Below the pieces are notes generated by a model that saw nothing but the letters and a program-made list of their open reading frames with translations, was not told where the DNA came from and did not search any database. This document shows, in pieces, positions 8,289 to 17,759 of a stretch of 49,595 nt of DNA. The stretch comes from a virus. Both the position numbers and the translations under genes were made by a program. Within the stretch, counting starts at the first letter, position 1, and each line of letters opens with the position of its first letter. The DNA is taken from positions 1-49,595 of IMG/VR virus record IMGVR_UViG_3300017917_003228. One strand, written 5' to 3'.

Positions 8289-8291
8289 ATA
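8284..8291 (+). promoter_or_regulatory. Late-promoter-like box GCTAAATA
   Basis: GCTAAATA overlaps the TAA stop of the nuclease gene and lies 24 bases before the GTG start of the tail-spike gene, a late structural gene. Confidence 0.55.
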
Positions 8292-8315
8292 TGTGATCAC
8301 TCAAGGAATACCACC

Positions 8316-10088
8316 GTGCCAATTTTACAGGTTTCAAGAATCACAGCCCGCAAGGGACTAACACAAGATTTGCCACAGCCGCTTGCGTCAGCAGAGCTGG
8401 GTTGGGCTATTGATCAACGACGATTGTTTATCGGCAACGGCGACATTGCTGAAGGTGCACCCACTGTGGGCAACACCGAGATCTTGACCGAGTACAGTGA
8501 TATACTGCCGCTCTCCAAGACCTACACCTACCAAGGTGCCGCAGCTGGATACACAGTGCAAACCGGCCCCACCAGTGGCAGCCCAGTACTGCAAACTCTC
8601 CAGCAACGCCTGGACAGTGTTGCTATTGTCACTGACTTTGGCGCCGTGGGCGACGGTGTCACTGACTGTACTGATGCAATCAATCGTGCACTGTACGAGC
8701 TGTATTGCCGTGACAGCAATCCAGCCAGTCGCCGTAGCTTGTTCTTCCCTGCTGGCGTGTATGTGATCAGTGACAGCATTTTGATTCCGCCCTACGCATA
8801 CTTGTACGGCGAAGGTGCCAACAGCAGTATCATTCAATTCCAAGCATTGACTTGGAATATCGGTGCTTCGTACCAAGCAGGCGTGTTGGTCAAGGATAGC
8901 AGCATCTACTACCGTAGTCTGCAAGCAGTACCAGTTGGTATCAGTATCGCCAACATCGCTTATTGGGATGCACTGAGCCCAAGCGAGTTTCCCGAGTGCG
9001 TGGCCCGCACTGCCGACAGTCTTCAACAGATTGGAGCAAGCATTGCCACCAACGGTGCTGTGCGTCCGCAATGGATCGCTATCGACGACCTGGCCATTGC
9101 CAGTACTGAAATTCACGACGGCTTGTTGCTGGACCAAGTGATTGACATGAATCTAAGCCGTGTGTACTTTGTTGGTCCGCTCACAACCGGGGATCTCAAT
9201 ACCGCAGCTGACGATACCCGTGCAGTATCCTTTAACAGCACAGCCACCAACGTGGTCAAGAATATCACAGCCACAGACTGCTATTTCAGTGGCTTCACTT
9301 ATGGCACCAATACTCAAGAAGAACTGCAGAGTGTGAGCTACACCAATTGCGACTTTGATGTGCTGTACCAAGGTGTCAAGCTGGGCGGTGGCTCTCCGGT
9401 CAACGGCGGCCCCACTGGATTCAGAGTAGCCGGCTGTAATTTTGACAACATCTACACACAAGGCGTGTACATTCAAAACGTCAGCAGAAACATCACTTCA
9501 AACAACAGTTTCTACGACGTAGGCAATCACTTTGATGGCGCCGGCTCTCCTGCCACCAGTGTGATCTATATTGATGCATGGAACAACGTCAGCACAGGCG
9601 ACATGTTCCAGCGCGACGATACCGACGCCGCTGTGTTCCCTAGAATCGAAATTGCCAACAACAACACCATGGCTCTGTCCATGAATTCAGTTGGCATTGA
9701 GTACTACCTGGCCAACACTGCCATCAGCTACAACAGCAACAGCCTAAACCTAGGTACTTACAGTGTTGTGGCTGGTATCCAAGACACACTGGCCAATGAC
9801 TCCACAGCCACACTGGCCGTGATTGACAAAGCACATGTCAAGAGTTTCAAGATCGATTATGCAATCACACGCGGTGACTTGGTAAAAACTGGAGAAATTC
9901 TAGTCGTGGGCGGTCAAGGCGCTACCAATACTGGTTTTGCCGATGATCAAACACGCTCGGTAGAAAACGGCGACCCTGGTGTCACCTTCAACCTTAGCGA
10001 TAGTGGTACCGCTATTACCTTTGGGTATACCACAACCAACACGGTTGCAGGGACAATTCGTTACACAATCAGTACATTCGGCGCTTGA
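8316..10088 (+). CDS. Tail spike/fibre with pectate-lyase-type beta-helix
   Basis: 590 aa. The first about 60 residues (QVSRITARKGLTQDLPQP, then SAELGWAIDQRRLFIGNG) match the N-terminal module often seen in phage tail fibres. From residue about 105, VTDFGAVGDGVTDCTDAINR is the typical start of a pectate_lyase_3 beta-helix. The remainder is rich in Asn, Ser, Thr and Ile, as in a parallel beta-helix. It likely binds or depolymerises a host surface polysaccharide. GTG start with CAAGGA upstream, behind a late-promoter-like box. Confidence 0.85.
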   Translation: MPILQVSRITARKGLTQDLPQPLASAELGWAIDQRRLFIGNGDIAEGAPTVGNTEILTEYSDILPLSKTYTYQGAAAGYTVQTGPTSGSPVLQTLQQRLDSVAIVTDFGAVGDGVTDCTDAINRALYELYCRDSNPASRRSLFFPAGVYVISDSILIPPYAYLYGEGANSSIIQFQALTWNIGASYQAGVLVKDSSIYYRSLQAVPVGISIANIAYWDALSPSEFPECVARTADSLQQIGASIATNGAVRPQWIAIDDLAIASTEIHDGLLLDQVIDMNLSRVYFVGPLTTGDLNTAADDTRAVSFNSTATNVVKNITATDCYFSGFTYGTNTQEELQSVSYTNCDFDVLYQGVKLGGGSPVNGGPTGFRVAGCNFDNIYTQGVYIQNVSRNITSNNSFYDVGNHFDGAGSPATSVIYIDAWNNVSTGDMFQRDDTDAAVFPRIEIANNNTMALSMNSVGIEYYLANTAISYNSNSLNLGTYSVVAGIQDTLANDSTATLAVIDKAHVKSFKIDYAITRGDLVKTGEILVVGGQGATNTGFADDQTRSVENGDPGVTFNLSDSGTAITFGYTTTNTVAGTIRYTISTFGA

Positions 10089-10513
10089 TGTGGCCCACAA
10101 CCTTTGATGCTAGATTAGCTGCCTGGAATCTCTTGCGAGAACAGGCAGCAAATTGCCCACCTGAACAAGCCCTAGAGCTTGTGAACTCCTGGTGGTTCCG
10201 AACCCCTTGGACTCCCTATCATTTGCACTGGGATGATCAGGCCTATTGGCCTGATCCATGGCAGATGTTGAGTGAAAACATCTATTGCAGTCTTGCTCGC
10301 GGCCTGGGAATCATGTACACTATAGCATTGTTGGATCGAGATGATATCTCGGATGCCTTGCTTTGTGAATGTGAAAGTGACAATTTAGTCCTGGTCAGTG
10401 ATCGAAAATATATACTGAATTGGGACAAAGGCACCATCGTAAATATCAATCCGGGGACACTCCATCCCCGTCGCAGAGTTGATCTGCGTTCTATCCAACA
10501 CAAAATCAGGTAA
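10088..10513 (+). CDS. Conserved T4-like phage protein, unknown function
   Basis: 141 aa, Trp-rich in the first half (NSWWFRTPWTPYHLHWDD). It sits between the tail spike and nrdA, and its ATG shares a base with the previous stop (TGATG). No membrane segment, signal or known active-site motif is visible. The compact globular look and conserved-style Trp/His cluster suggest an enzyme or fibre-assembly factor, but I cannot choose between them. Confidence 0.7.
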   Translation: MWPTTFDARLAAWNLLREQAANCPPEQALELVNSWWFRTPWTPYHLHWDDQAYWPDPWQMLSENIYCSLARGLGIMYTIALLDRDDISDALLCECESDNLVLVSDRKYILNWDKGTIVNINPGTLHPRRRVDLRSIQHKIR

Positions 10514-10515
10514 CC

Positions 10516-12861
10516 ATGAAAACAATCACAGTATTAAAACGTAACGGACAGCGCGAGCCGTTGGCGCTGGAAAAGTGGCAGACGCAGATATCCAAAGTGT
10601 GTGCAGGCATTGCTGACGTAAGTCAGAGCATGATTGAAATCAAGGCGCAGATGCACTTTTATGACGGCATCAGCACCAAGGACATTGACGGTATCACCTT
10701 GCGAGCAATTGTGGACTTGATCGACGTCGAAACCAACCCTGACGTGGGTCACACCAACTATCAGTATGTGGCCGGCAAGCAAAGACTCAGCATGCTGCGC
10801 AAGGATGTGTATGGCAGTTATGAACCCATGCACTTGTATGAAATTGTCAAGCGCAACGTGGAAGTGGGCTTGTACACTCCTGAACTGCTGGAGTGGTATT
10901 CAGCCGAGGACTGGGATCGCATGAACAACATGTTGGATCACAGCCGGGACGAGCAATACTCATATGCTGCTATTGAGCAATTGATCGAAAAGTACCTGGT
11001 CAAGAACCGCAGCACAGGCAAAGTGTACGAAACACCTCAGGTGCGCTACATGGTTGCTGCCGCCACTGTGTTCCACAAAGAAGAGCCCAACGCGGCTCGC
11101 ATGCGCTACATCAAGGAATATTACAATGCAGCTAGTGATGGTTTATTCACTCTTGCTACCCCTGTGCTTGCTGGTCTCGGTACACCTACTAAACAATTTA
11201 GTTCTTGCGTCCTTATCCGCAGTGATGATGATCTTGATAGCATTTTCGCCAGCGGAGAAATGATGGCCAAGTATGCCAGCAAACGTGCTGGCATTGGCTT
11301 GGAGATTGGTCGCCTGCGTCCTTTGGGCTCGCCCATTCGTGGCGGTGAAATCATGCACACCGGCATGGTGCCGTTCTTGAAGAAGTGGTTTGGCGATCTG
11401 AGGTCATGCAGCCAAGGTGGTATTCGCAATGCATCAGCTACCATCTTCTATCCCATCTGGCATTACCAGTTCGACGACCTGATTGTGCTCAAGAACAACC
11501 AGGGCACTGACGAAACCCGTGTGCGTCACATGGACTATGGTGTGGTGCTGAGTGCGTTCTTCTGGAGACGCTTCAAGCGCAAAGAAAACATCACGTTCTT
11601 TGACCCCAACCAAGTGCCGGATCTGTACGAAGCATTCTATCGCGACACCAAAAAGTTCGAAGAACTCTATGTCAAATACGAAGCTGACACCAGCCTGCGC
11701 CGCAAGGTCATGAGTGCAGAAGAAGTGTTCAAGGGCGGCATCCTCAAAGAGCGCACCGACACTGGCCGCATCTACCTGGTGTTCATTGACAATGTCATGA
11801 ACCAAGGCCCGTTTGATCCTGAATACCACACCATCTACCAGAGCAACCTCTGCTGCGAGATCTTGTTGCCTACACGACCATTCAAACGCTTGGATGACGA
11901 TCAAGGTCGTATTGCTCTTTGTACATTGGGCTCGATCAATTGGGGTGCGTTCCGAAATCCCGAAGACATGCGCCGTGCATGCCGTATCCTGGCTCGCAGT
12001 CTCAACAACATCCTGGACTACCAAGACTTCCTCAGCATCCAGAGCCGTCTCAGCAACGAAGAAATTCGCCCCTTGGGCATTGGTGTCACCAACCTGGCCT
12101 ACTGGCACGCCAAGCGTGGCATGCGGTATGGCGAAGCCGATGCCTTGGCTGAAGTCAAGACCTGGATGGAACACCAGGCCTACTACCTGACCGAAGTCAC
12201 TGTGGAACTGGCTCGCGAACGCGGCGCCTGCCTTGACAGCGCCCGCACACGTTATGGTCAAGGTGAGTTTCCTTGGGAGCGCCGTGCTGAAGGCGTGAAC
12301 GAACTCACCAGTTTCCAGCCCGAGCTGGATTGGGAACCCCTGCGCGAGCAAATGAAACAACACGGTGTTCGCAATGCCACCTTGATGGCCATCGCACCTG
12401 TGGAAAGCTCCAGCGTGGTCATCAACTCAACCAACGGCATTGAAATGCCCATGAGCTTGATCAGCACCAAGGAAAGCAAGGCCGGCAGTTTTGTGCAAGT
12501 GGTGCCTGAGTATCACAAGCTCAAGAACCGGTATCAACTGATGTGGGATTCGGATTGCCAAGGCTACATCAAGACCGCTGCGGTGTTGGCTGCCTACACT
12601 GATCAAAGCATCAGCACCAACACATTCTACAACCCTGCCCACTTCCCGGGCCGCAAGGTGCCCACCACCCTGATTGCCACCAACCTCATGCTGGCACACC
12701 ACTGGGGTCTCAAGACCTTCTACTACAGCTTGATCAACAAGCAAGGTTCCAAGTCACAAACGGAACAGGACCCGTTGGTCACATTCACTCAAGGCAAAGA
12801 CCCCACTGTGCCTGTGTTTGTGGACCAAGACGACGCTGACTGCGAGGCATGCAAACTATGA
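10516..12861 (+). CDS. nrdA: Class Ia ribonucleoside-diphosphate reductase, large subunit
   Basis: 781 aa, typical NrdA length. It reduces NDPs to dNDPs for phage DNA synthesis together with NrdB. Residues 1-90 form an ATP-cone-like regulatory domain. Active-site cysteines are C231 (SSCVL) and C469 (LCTLGSIN), with the radical-site motif N444-L-C446-C-E448. A Tyr pair in LKTFYYSL matches the radical-transfer tyrosines. The C-terminal CEAC (C776, C779) would be reduced by glutaredoxin, and a glutaredoxin gene lies 3 kb downstream. The stop overlaps the DadA-like start (ATGA). Confidence 0.97.
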   Translation: MKTITVLKRNGQREPLALEKWQTQISKVCAGIADVSQSMIEIKAQMHFYDGISTKDIDGITLRAIVDLIDVETNPDVGHTNYQYVAGKQRLSMLRKDVYGSYEPMHLYEIVKRNVEVGLYTPELLEWYSAEDWDRMNNMLDHSRDEQYSYAAIEQLIEKYLVKNRSTGKVYETPQVRYMVAAATVFHKEEPNAARMRYIKEYYNAASDGLFTLATPVLAGLGTPTKQFSSCVLIRSDDDLDSIFASGEMMAKYASKRAGIGLEIGRLRPLGSPIRGGEIMHTGMVPFLKKWFGDLRSCSQGGIRNASATIFYPIWHYQFDDLIVLKNNQGTDETRVRHMDYGVVLSAFFWRRFKRKENITFFDPNQVPDLYEAFYRDTKKFEELYVKYEADTSLRRKVMSAEEVFKGGILKERTDTGRIYLVFIDNVMNQGPFDPEYHTIYQSNLCCEILLPTRPFKRLDDDQGRIALCTLGSINWGAFRNPEDMRRACRILARSLNNILDYQDFLSIQSRLSNEEIRPLGIGVTNLAYWHAKRGMRYGEADALAEVKTWMEHQAYYLTEVTVELARERGACLDSARTRYGQGEFPWERRAEGVNELTSFQPELDWEPLREQMKQHGVRNATLMAIAPVESSSVVINSTNGIEMPMSLISTKESKAGSFVQVVPEYHKLKNRYQLMWDSDCQGYIKTAAVLAAYTDQSISTNTFYNPAHFPGRKVPTTLIATNLMLAHHWGLKTFYYSLINKQGSKSQTEQDPLVTFTQGKDPTVPVFVDQDDADCEACKL

Positions 12862-14042
12862 AGCAAACCGTGGCTGTTGTGGGCGCCGGCATCACTGGCG
12901 TGACCACCGCTTACTATCTTGCTCAGCAAGGTTTCGATGTCACTGTGTACGAACAGGAACACTACGAGGCCATGCGCACCAGTTTTGCCAATGGCGGCCA
13001 GGTGTCAGTGTCCAACTCTGAAGTATGGACCACGTGGAGCAATGTCAACAAAGGCCTGCGCTGGATGTTTCAAAAGGATGCACCACTGCTGGTGCGTCCC
13101 AGACTGGATCCAGCACAGTGGCGCTGGATGCTCAAGTTCTTGTGGCATACCATTGCGGGTCACTACGAAAAAAACACCATGGACACCATTGACATGGGCT
13201 TGGAATCGCGCAAGTTGTATGCTCACATGATTCAACAAGAGAGTCTGCATTTTGATCAGTTGCATGCTGGCATTTTGCATTTCTACAAAGACCCCAAGTA
13301 TCTAGCATCGGCTGCACAAGCACAACGGTTGTATCACTGGGCAGGATGTGATTGGGACATGGTCACACCCGAACAAATCACTCAACAGTATCCTCAATTG
13401 GCTGATGTTGACCACCTGCTGGGCGGCGCAGTCACGGCCTCTGACTGGACCGGGGACATTCACAAGTTCTGTCGCGAGCTGTGTGCTGTGCTCAAAAGCA
13501 AGTATCATGTGAACTTTGTGTTTGACACCCAACCCCGCATGCAGATGTTGTTGGACAACTTTGATGCTGTGGTGGTATGTGCTGGCGTAGGCAGTGTGGA
13601 TCTGGCTCAACAAGTGGGCGACCGCCTGGATATCTATCCAGTCAAAGGTTACAGCATAACTATTGAACTGGATGCTGCAAGTGCAGCACATGCACCGCAT
13701 GTGAGTTTGTTGGACGATCAGGCAAAGATAGTAACCGCTAGACTGGGCAATCGATTCCGGGTAGCAGGCACAGCCGAGTTGGCAGGCGAAAATTACGACA
13801 TACGCAGGGATCGAATCGAGCCATTGCTGAAGTGGGTACATGTCAACTTCCCCAAGATCAACACGCAAAACTACTCCAGCTGGGCATGTTTGCGTCCCAT
13901 GACACCCAACATGATGCCAATTGTGAAACAAAGTCACAAGCATGGTCGAGTGTTTTACAACACTGGGCATGGGCACTTGGGTTGGACTTTGGCGCCGGCC
14001 ACTGCAAACAAGATTGCAAAAATTGTCAAGGATACCATATGA
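12858..14042 (+). CDS. DadA-like FAD-dependent D-amino-acid dehydrogenase
   Basis: 394 aa. The N-terminus VAVVGAGITGVTTAYYLA is a dinucleotide-binding GxGxxG (G9, G11, G14) with the acidic end of beta-2 in VTVYEQ. The rest follows the DAO/DadA layout, including the late segment RPMTPNMMPIV and GHGHLGWTLAPATA that closes the FAD site. DadA oxidises D-amino acids, mainly D-alanine, to 2-oxo acids and passes electrons to the respiratory chain. ATG at 12858 overlaps the nrdA stop, and its own stop overlaps the nrdB ATG, so it is wedged in the RNR operon with coupled translation. A related glycine/sarcosine oxidase-type activity is the main alternative. Confidence 0.85.
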   Translation: MKQTVAVVGAGITGVTTAYYLAQQGFDVTVYEQEHYEAMRTSFANGGQVSVSNSEVWTTWSNVNKGLRWMFQKDAPLLVRPRLDPAQWRWMLKFLWHTIAGHYEKNTMDTIDMGLESRKLYAHMIQQESLHFDQLHAGILHFYKDPKYLASAAQAQRLYHWAGCDWDMVTPEQITQQYPQLADVDHLLGGAVTASDWTGDIHKFCRELCAVLKSKYHVNFVFDTQPRMQMLLDNFDAVVVCAGVGSVDLAQQVGDRLDIYPVKGYSITIELDAASAAHAPHVSLLDDQAKIVTARLGNRFRVAGTAELAGENYDIRRDRIEPLLKWVHVNFPKINTQNYSSWACLRPMTPNMMPIVKQSHKHGRVFYNTGHGHLGWTLAPATANKIAKIVKDTI

Positions 14043-15139
14043 GCAAACAACAATACAACCTATCACAAAAGACCGACTACTTGAGTCGCAAGATGTTTCT
14101 GGATCCAGCAGGACCGGTGACCATCCAACGGTTTGAAGAGTTTCGCTATCCCAAGATCAGCGAGTTCGAAACCACAGCTCGTGGCTTCTTTTGGGTGCCA
14201 GAAGAAGTCAGCCTCACCAAGGACGCAAGTGACTTCAAGAATGCATCAGATGCAGTGCGGCACATCTTTACTAGTAACCTGTTGCGTCAAACTGCCTTGG
14301 ACTCAATCCAGGGTCGTGGCCCCACACAGGTGTTCATGCCTGTTGTGAGCCTGCCTGAGTTGGAAGCCCTGATGCTGAACTGGGGCTTCTTTGAAAGCAA
14401 CATTCACAGCCGCAGCTACAGTCACATCATTCGCAACATCTACAACGTGCCCAAGGATGTGTTCAACACCATCCATGACACCCAAGAGATCATTGACATG
14501 GCTGCCAGCATTGGTCGCTATTACGATGCACTGCACGAAATCAACTGCCGCAAAGAGATTGGCCAGAAGGTTGACGAAGCAGAACATGTGCGAGCTATCT
14601 ACCTTGCGCTGCATGCCAGCTATGCCCTGGAAGCATTCCGCTTCATGGTCAGCTTTGCCACCAGCTTGGCCATGGTGGAGAACAAGATCTTTATTGGCAA
14701 CGGCAACATCATCAGCCTGATCCTGCAGGACGAACTGCTACACAAGGGCTGGACTGCATACTTGATCAACCAAGTGGTCAAGGACGATGAGCGTTTTGCA
14801 CAGGCCAAAATCGAGTGCGAAGCCGAAGTGCAACAGATCTACCGTGACGTGATTGCAGAAGAAAAAGGCTGGGCCGAATACCTGTTCCAGAAGGGACCTG
14901 TGATCGGACTCAACGCCAACATTCTCAAGGACTTTGTGGACTACACCGCAGCTGATGCGCTCAAGCAAATTGGCATCCGGTACTGGAATCCGCACCCCAA
15001 GACCACTCCCATTCCCTGGTTCAACAAACACACGTCGACTAGCTCAAAGCAGGCCGCTCTTCAAGAAACCGAAAGCACTAGCTATGTGATTGGGGTTCTG
15101 ACCTCGGATATTGACTATGATGCGCTTCCTGATCTTTAA
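14039..15139 (+). CDS. nrdB: Class Ia ribonucleotide reductase, small (radical) subunit
   Basis: 366 aa. All expected di-iron and radical residues are present: D88 (LDSIQGRGP), E119 and H123 ([11 protein letters not shown]), radical tyrosine Y127 (SYSHIIRN), E198 ([10 protein letters not shown]), E232 and H235 (DELLHKG). The C-terminal DYDALPDL is the NrdA-binding tail. ATG at 14039 overlaps the upstream stop. The last 62 bases are overlapped antisense by the GIY-YIG gene. Confidence 0.96.
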   Translation: MSKQQYNLSQKTDYLSRKMFLDPAGPVTIQRFEEFRYPKISEFETTARGFFWVPEEVSLTKDASDFKNASDAVRHIFTSNLLRQTALDSIQGRGPTQVFMPVVSLPELEALMLNWGFFESNIHSRSYSHIIRNIYNVPKDVFNTIHDTQEIIDMAASIGRYYDALHEINCRKEIGQKVDEAEHVRAIYLALHASYALEAFRFMVSFATSLAMVENKIFIGNGNIISLILQDELLHKGWTAYLINQVVKDDERFAQAKIECEAEVQQIYRDVIAEEKGWAEYLFQKGPVIGLNANILKDFVDYTAADALKQIGIRYWNPHPKTTPIPWFNKHTSTSSKQAALQETESTSYVIGVLTSDIDYDALPDL

Positions 15140-15656
15140 TCAGTGACCATCCTTTGACTGATTTTTGACGAGGATTAGCACCGAACAATGCATGAACATT
15201 GACTTTACAAAGATTATATTTTGTGTACAATTCAACTTTGGTGCAATATTCAACAATACCAGTGATGTGTTGAAAGCCGTGTATAGTAAGATCGCACATT
15301 CCGTTCTTGATGCCTTTTGTTTTGCTAACGCGGCCTTTCATTTTAGCTCGTTGTAATTCTTTTTGTTTGCTAGTCCTAATAATGCCAATGGTGCCCTCTC
15401 CACCGTCAGTTAAGTTTCTTAAGATGCCTGTGCCGTTATCTTTTCGACCATACCAACGAATTAGTCGTCGTTCAATTGCCAATGCACCGATGTTAGTTAA
15501 GTTCTGCTCAACTAAAATAATACGGGATTTGTCAGTTGGAACTGCAATGACTTTCTGGGTAGACCAGGCTCGTGGCCCTTTACCTTTGCCTATATAATAA
15601 GGCGTCCCGTCGTCTCGTAGATATGCGTAGACGTAAAAATTGTTGGGTAAATACAT
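15078..15656 (-). CDS. GIY-YIG homing endonuclease (Seg-like), free-standing
   Basis: 192 aa on the minus strand. The GIY-YIG core is visible as [19 protein letters not shown], followed by the catalytic-region [20 protein letters not shown] and NLTDGGEG. Such endonucleases cut a phage DNA target and spread by recombination, often beside nrd genes. ATG at 15656 has GGAGGAG upstream. The region is clearly richer in AT than its neighbours. The natural-looking end (KGWSLIKDQ) runs on into about 16 residues encoded antisense to the nrdB tail, as if the original stop was lost. Confidence 0.9.
   Translation of the reverse strand: MYLPNNFYVYAYLRDDGTPYYIGKGKGPRAWSTQKVIAVPTDKSRIILVEQNLTNIGALAIERRLIRWYGRKDNGTGILRNLTDGGEGTIGIIRTSKQKELQRAKMKGRVSKTKGIKNGMCDLTIHGFQHITGIVEYCTKVELYTKYNLCKVNVHALFGANPRQKSVKGWSLIKDQEAHHSQYPRSEPQSHS
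15138..15166. terminator. Weak hairpin between nrdB and the endonuclease gene
   Basis: AATCAGT pairs with ACTGATT around a 12-base loop and is followed by TTT. It overlaps the nrdB stop and sits inside the 3' coding end of the convergent GIY-YIG gene. It is a weak candidate. Confidence 0.35.
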
Positions 15657-15723
15657 TTGCTGATGCTCCTCCAAGCGTTAGAGCAGTTGGATATTTCCAG
15701 TATCGCGAACTGCACCTTTATTT

Positions 15724-15966
15724 ATGAAAGAATCAATGATGTCAAGAGCAATCATCTGGTCCAAAGACCATTGCCCCTACTGCGATCAAGCCAAGGCCTT
15801 GATGCAACAACGCGGTATCGCCTTCGAAGAGCGCCGCATCGGATCGGGCTACACCCGAGAACAACTGTTGGAAGCTGTGCCCACAGCTCGCACAGTGCCA
15901 CAGATTTTCCTCGACGGCCAACACATTGGCGGTTTCACTGAACTCAAACAACACCTGGCAAACTAA
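15724..15966 (+). CDS. Glutaredoxin
   Basis: 80 aa. The redox motif CPYC is present in SKDHCPYCDQAKALM. The cis-proline segment TVPQIF and the GG-F pair IGGFTEL, which bind glutathione, are also present. It probably reduces the C-terminal CEAC of NrdA, as T4 NrdC and host GrxA do. In-frame ATGs lie at 15724, 15736 and 15739, none with a strong ribosome site, so the start is uncertain by a few residues. The GIY-YIG gene has inserted between it and nrdB. Confidence 0.93.
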   Translation: MKESMMSRAIIWSKDHCPYCDQAKALMQQRGIAFEERRIGSGYTREQLLEAVPTARTVPQIFLDGQHIGGFTELKQHLAN

Positions 15967-15967
15967 C

Positions 15968-16276
15968 ATGAACCTCAACACTCTCAACCTCAACACCACC
16001 TACACTTTCAAACTCAACTCAGGAGAAGAAATGGTGGCCCGCATTGTGGACAGCAACCGCGACACATTCTCCATCGAAAACCCCGTGAGCATCGCCCCAG
16101 GCCCACAAGGCATGGGTCTGGTGCCCAGCATGTTCACCGCAGAACCTGGTCAGCCCATCCAACTAAATATCAACAGCGTGGCCATGATTGTGCCCACTGA
16201 AGATTCAGTGGCCATGAAGTATCTGGAAGCCACAACTGGCATTCGTGTGCCAGACAAGAAAATCATAATGGGGTAA
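15968..16276 (+). CDS. Sm/Lsm-like small protein
   Basis: 102 aa. After a Leu/Asn-rich start, the segment TYTFKLNSGEEMVARIVDSN, then FSIENPVSI, resembles the bent beta-strands of an Sm1 motif (Hfq/Lsm fold), with the second half NINSVAMIVPTEDSVAMKYL as a possible Sm2. Such barrels bind RNA or act as assembly rings. The start is 1 base after the glutaredoxin stop. The fold call is from pattern only, and the role in the phage is unknown. Confidence 0.6.
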   Translation: MNLNTLNLNTTYTFKLNSGEEMVARIVDSNRDTFSIENPVSIAPGPQGMGLVPSMFTAEPGQPIQLNINSVAMIVPTEDSVAMKYLEATTGIRVPDKKIIMG

Positions 16277-16277
16277 T

Positions 16278-16565
16278 ATGCCTGGAGTGCAAAGACTTGG
16301 TGATCCTAACAGTGCCGGCGGCGCCATAACTTCGGGCGTGGCATCTGTTCGGGTGAATGGTAGACCCATTGCAGTGAGTGGTGCGCGAGTGACTGCCCAC
16401 CCTTGTTGTGGGGCCAAAGGATGCCCGCCTGTGCATTGCTCGGCCGTGACAGTGGGCACCGCAGCAACCGTGCGAGCAGGCGGCCGCCCAGTTGTGATCA
16501 CTGGTAATGTTGACACCTGCGGCCACGCTCGAGCAGGTGGCAGCCTTAATGTGAGAGCTAGATAA
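16278..16565 (+). CDS. PAAR-domain spike-tip protein
   Basis: 95 aa. Repeated Gly/Val-rich beta segments with spaced Cys and His (AHPCCGAKGCPPVHC, DTCGHA) and the start MPGVQRLGDP are typical of PAAR proteins, which fold as a cone with a metal at the tip and sharpen the central spike (T4 gp5.4). It is packaged at the end of the baseplate puncturing device. The stop and next ATG share a base (TAATG), linking it to two probable virion genes. Confidence 0.88.
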   Translation: MPGVQRLGDPNSAGGAITSGVASVRVNGRPIAVSGARVTAHPCCGAKGCPPVHCSAVTVGTAATVRAGGRPVVITGNVDTCGHARAGGSLNVRAR

Positions 16566-17758
16566 TGTCAACAGCCAATAACGGTCTACTGAGTCCACTC
16601 CAGCTTGAAGCCGGCGCTGGACTATTGAACAATTCAGGCAACGTGTTTGGGGTTGCACCAGACTTTATTGCGCAGGTTGACGCCTATCGCAGCACACTGG
16701 TTGGTAAATTGCACCAGGCCCTGGCCCTGCAAGTTTCGGCCAATCTTGATAGTGCAGCAACTCAAGCCCTGGAATCAGTTGGTGCTGCCACTATACCTGC
16801 GCTGGGAGACAGTGTGCCGTTTGCTTACTGGAACACCAGCTATCCTGTAAACGACCCCACCAAGGCGCTGATTCCAGCATACCCAGGCAACAGTCTTTTC
16901 AGCGGCCATGTGGTGTCAATTGGCGACAGCTATCTAGGCAATGGCGACGCAGGCAAGTTTGCTCAAGTGTTTTTTGCTGCCAACGGATATGTTGATCGTG
17001 TCAACGTGTTCATCAACAGTGCACTCAATGCCAATACCAACAGCTATCTAGGACCCACCTACAATGTAGATCCCGCAGGCGTGGGCAACATGGACAACCT
17101 GATCACAGGCGAAATCACTCAGTTGACCCTTGCAACAGAAGAATTTGGAAACGATTTGTTGAAATTGGGACAGGCTATTGATTTGGCAAATCTCGATGCC
17201 CTGGGCACACCGGCTGCCTTGTTGCAACAAATATCCAACATCACTGGGTTTTCGGGATCGTTGCCATGTGTGGAGCAGGCGCTGACAGCAGCAGGGCTCA
17301 CTAGGTCAGACATTGTTGACTTGTCCTCCAACAATCGACTCGGTATGTTCAATCCCAATGGCTTGTCAGAAAACGAATTCAACCGATTGCAGCGTTTGGC
17401 CTATCAAGGCATGCAGAATGTTGCTGGTGACTGCTTGAGTCAAGTGCTCACTGCGCTGGACATAACCACCCCCAACATTGTTACCATGGCGGATCTACTG
17501 GATCCAACTGCAATTTTCCCCGAAAGCTACATGAGCTTTACATACTCGGGCCCCAACGGACTTAGGTTGATATACGATGACAACGGTGCAGTGAATCAAA
17601 TCTTGTTGGCCAACGGCCCCACAGGATGTGATGAACTGGGCAAGATCATCCCACCAGATCAAGCGGTGGCCAATCGCGCCATTTCGGTATCGTTACAACA
17701 GGTAAAGAACATAGCTCAGACCACACTGCCTGAGCTGGCAGCAATATTGATAGCATGA
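16565..17758 (+). CDS. Probable virion/baseplate-associated protein
   Basis: 397 aa, low in charge, rich in Asn, Leu, Ala and Gln, with no signal peptide or clear catalytic motif. The start overlaps the PAAR stop and the stop is one base from the next gene. Its placement directly after a spike-tip gene suggests a baseplate or spike-associated protein. I do not recognise the family. Confidence 0.7.
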   Translation: MSTANNGLLSPLQLEAGAGLLNNSGNVFGVAPDFIAQVDAYRSTLVGKLHQALALQVSANLDSAATQALESVGAATIPALGDSVPFAYWNTSYPVNDPTKALIPAYPGNSLFSGHVVSIGDSYLGNGDAGKFAQVFFAANGYVDRVNVFINSALNANTNSYLGPTYNVDPAGVGNMDNLITGEITQLTLATEEFGNDLLKLGQAIDLANLDALGTPAALLQQISNITGFSGSLPCVEQALTAAGLTRSDIVDLSSNNRLGMFNPNGLSENEFNRLQRLAYQGMQNVAGDCLSQVLTALDITTPNIVTMADLLDPTAIFPESYMSFTYSGPNGLRLIYDDNGAVNQILLANGPTGCDELGKIIPPDQAVANRAISVSLQQVKNIAQTTLPELAAILIA

Positions 17759-17759
17759 C

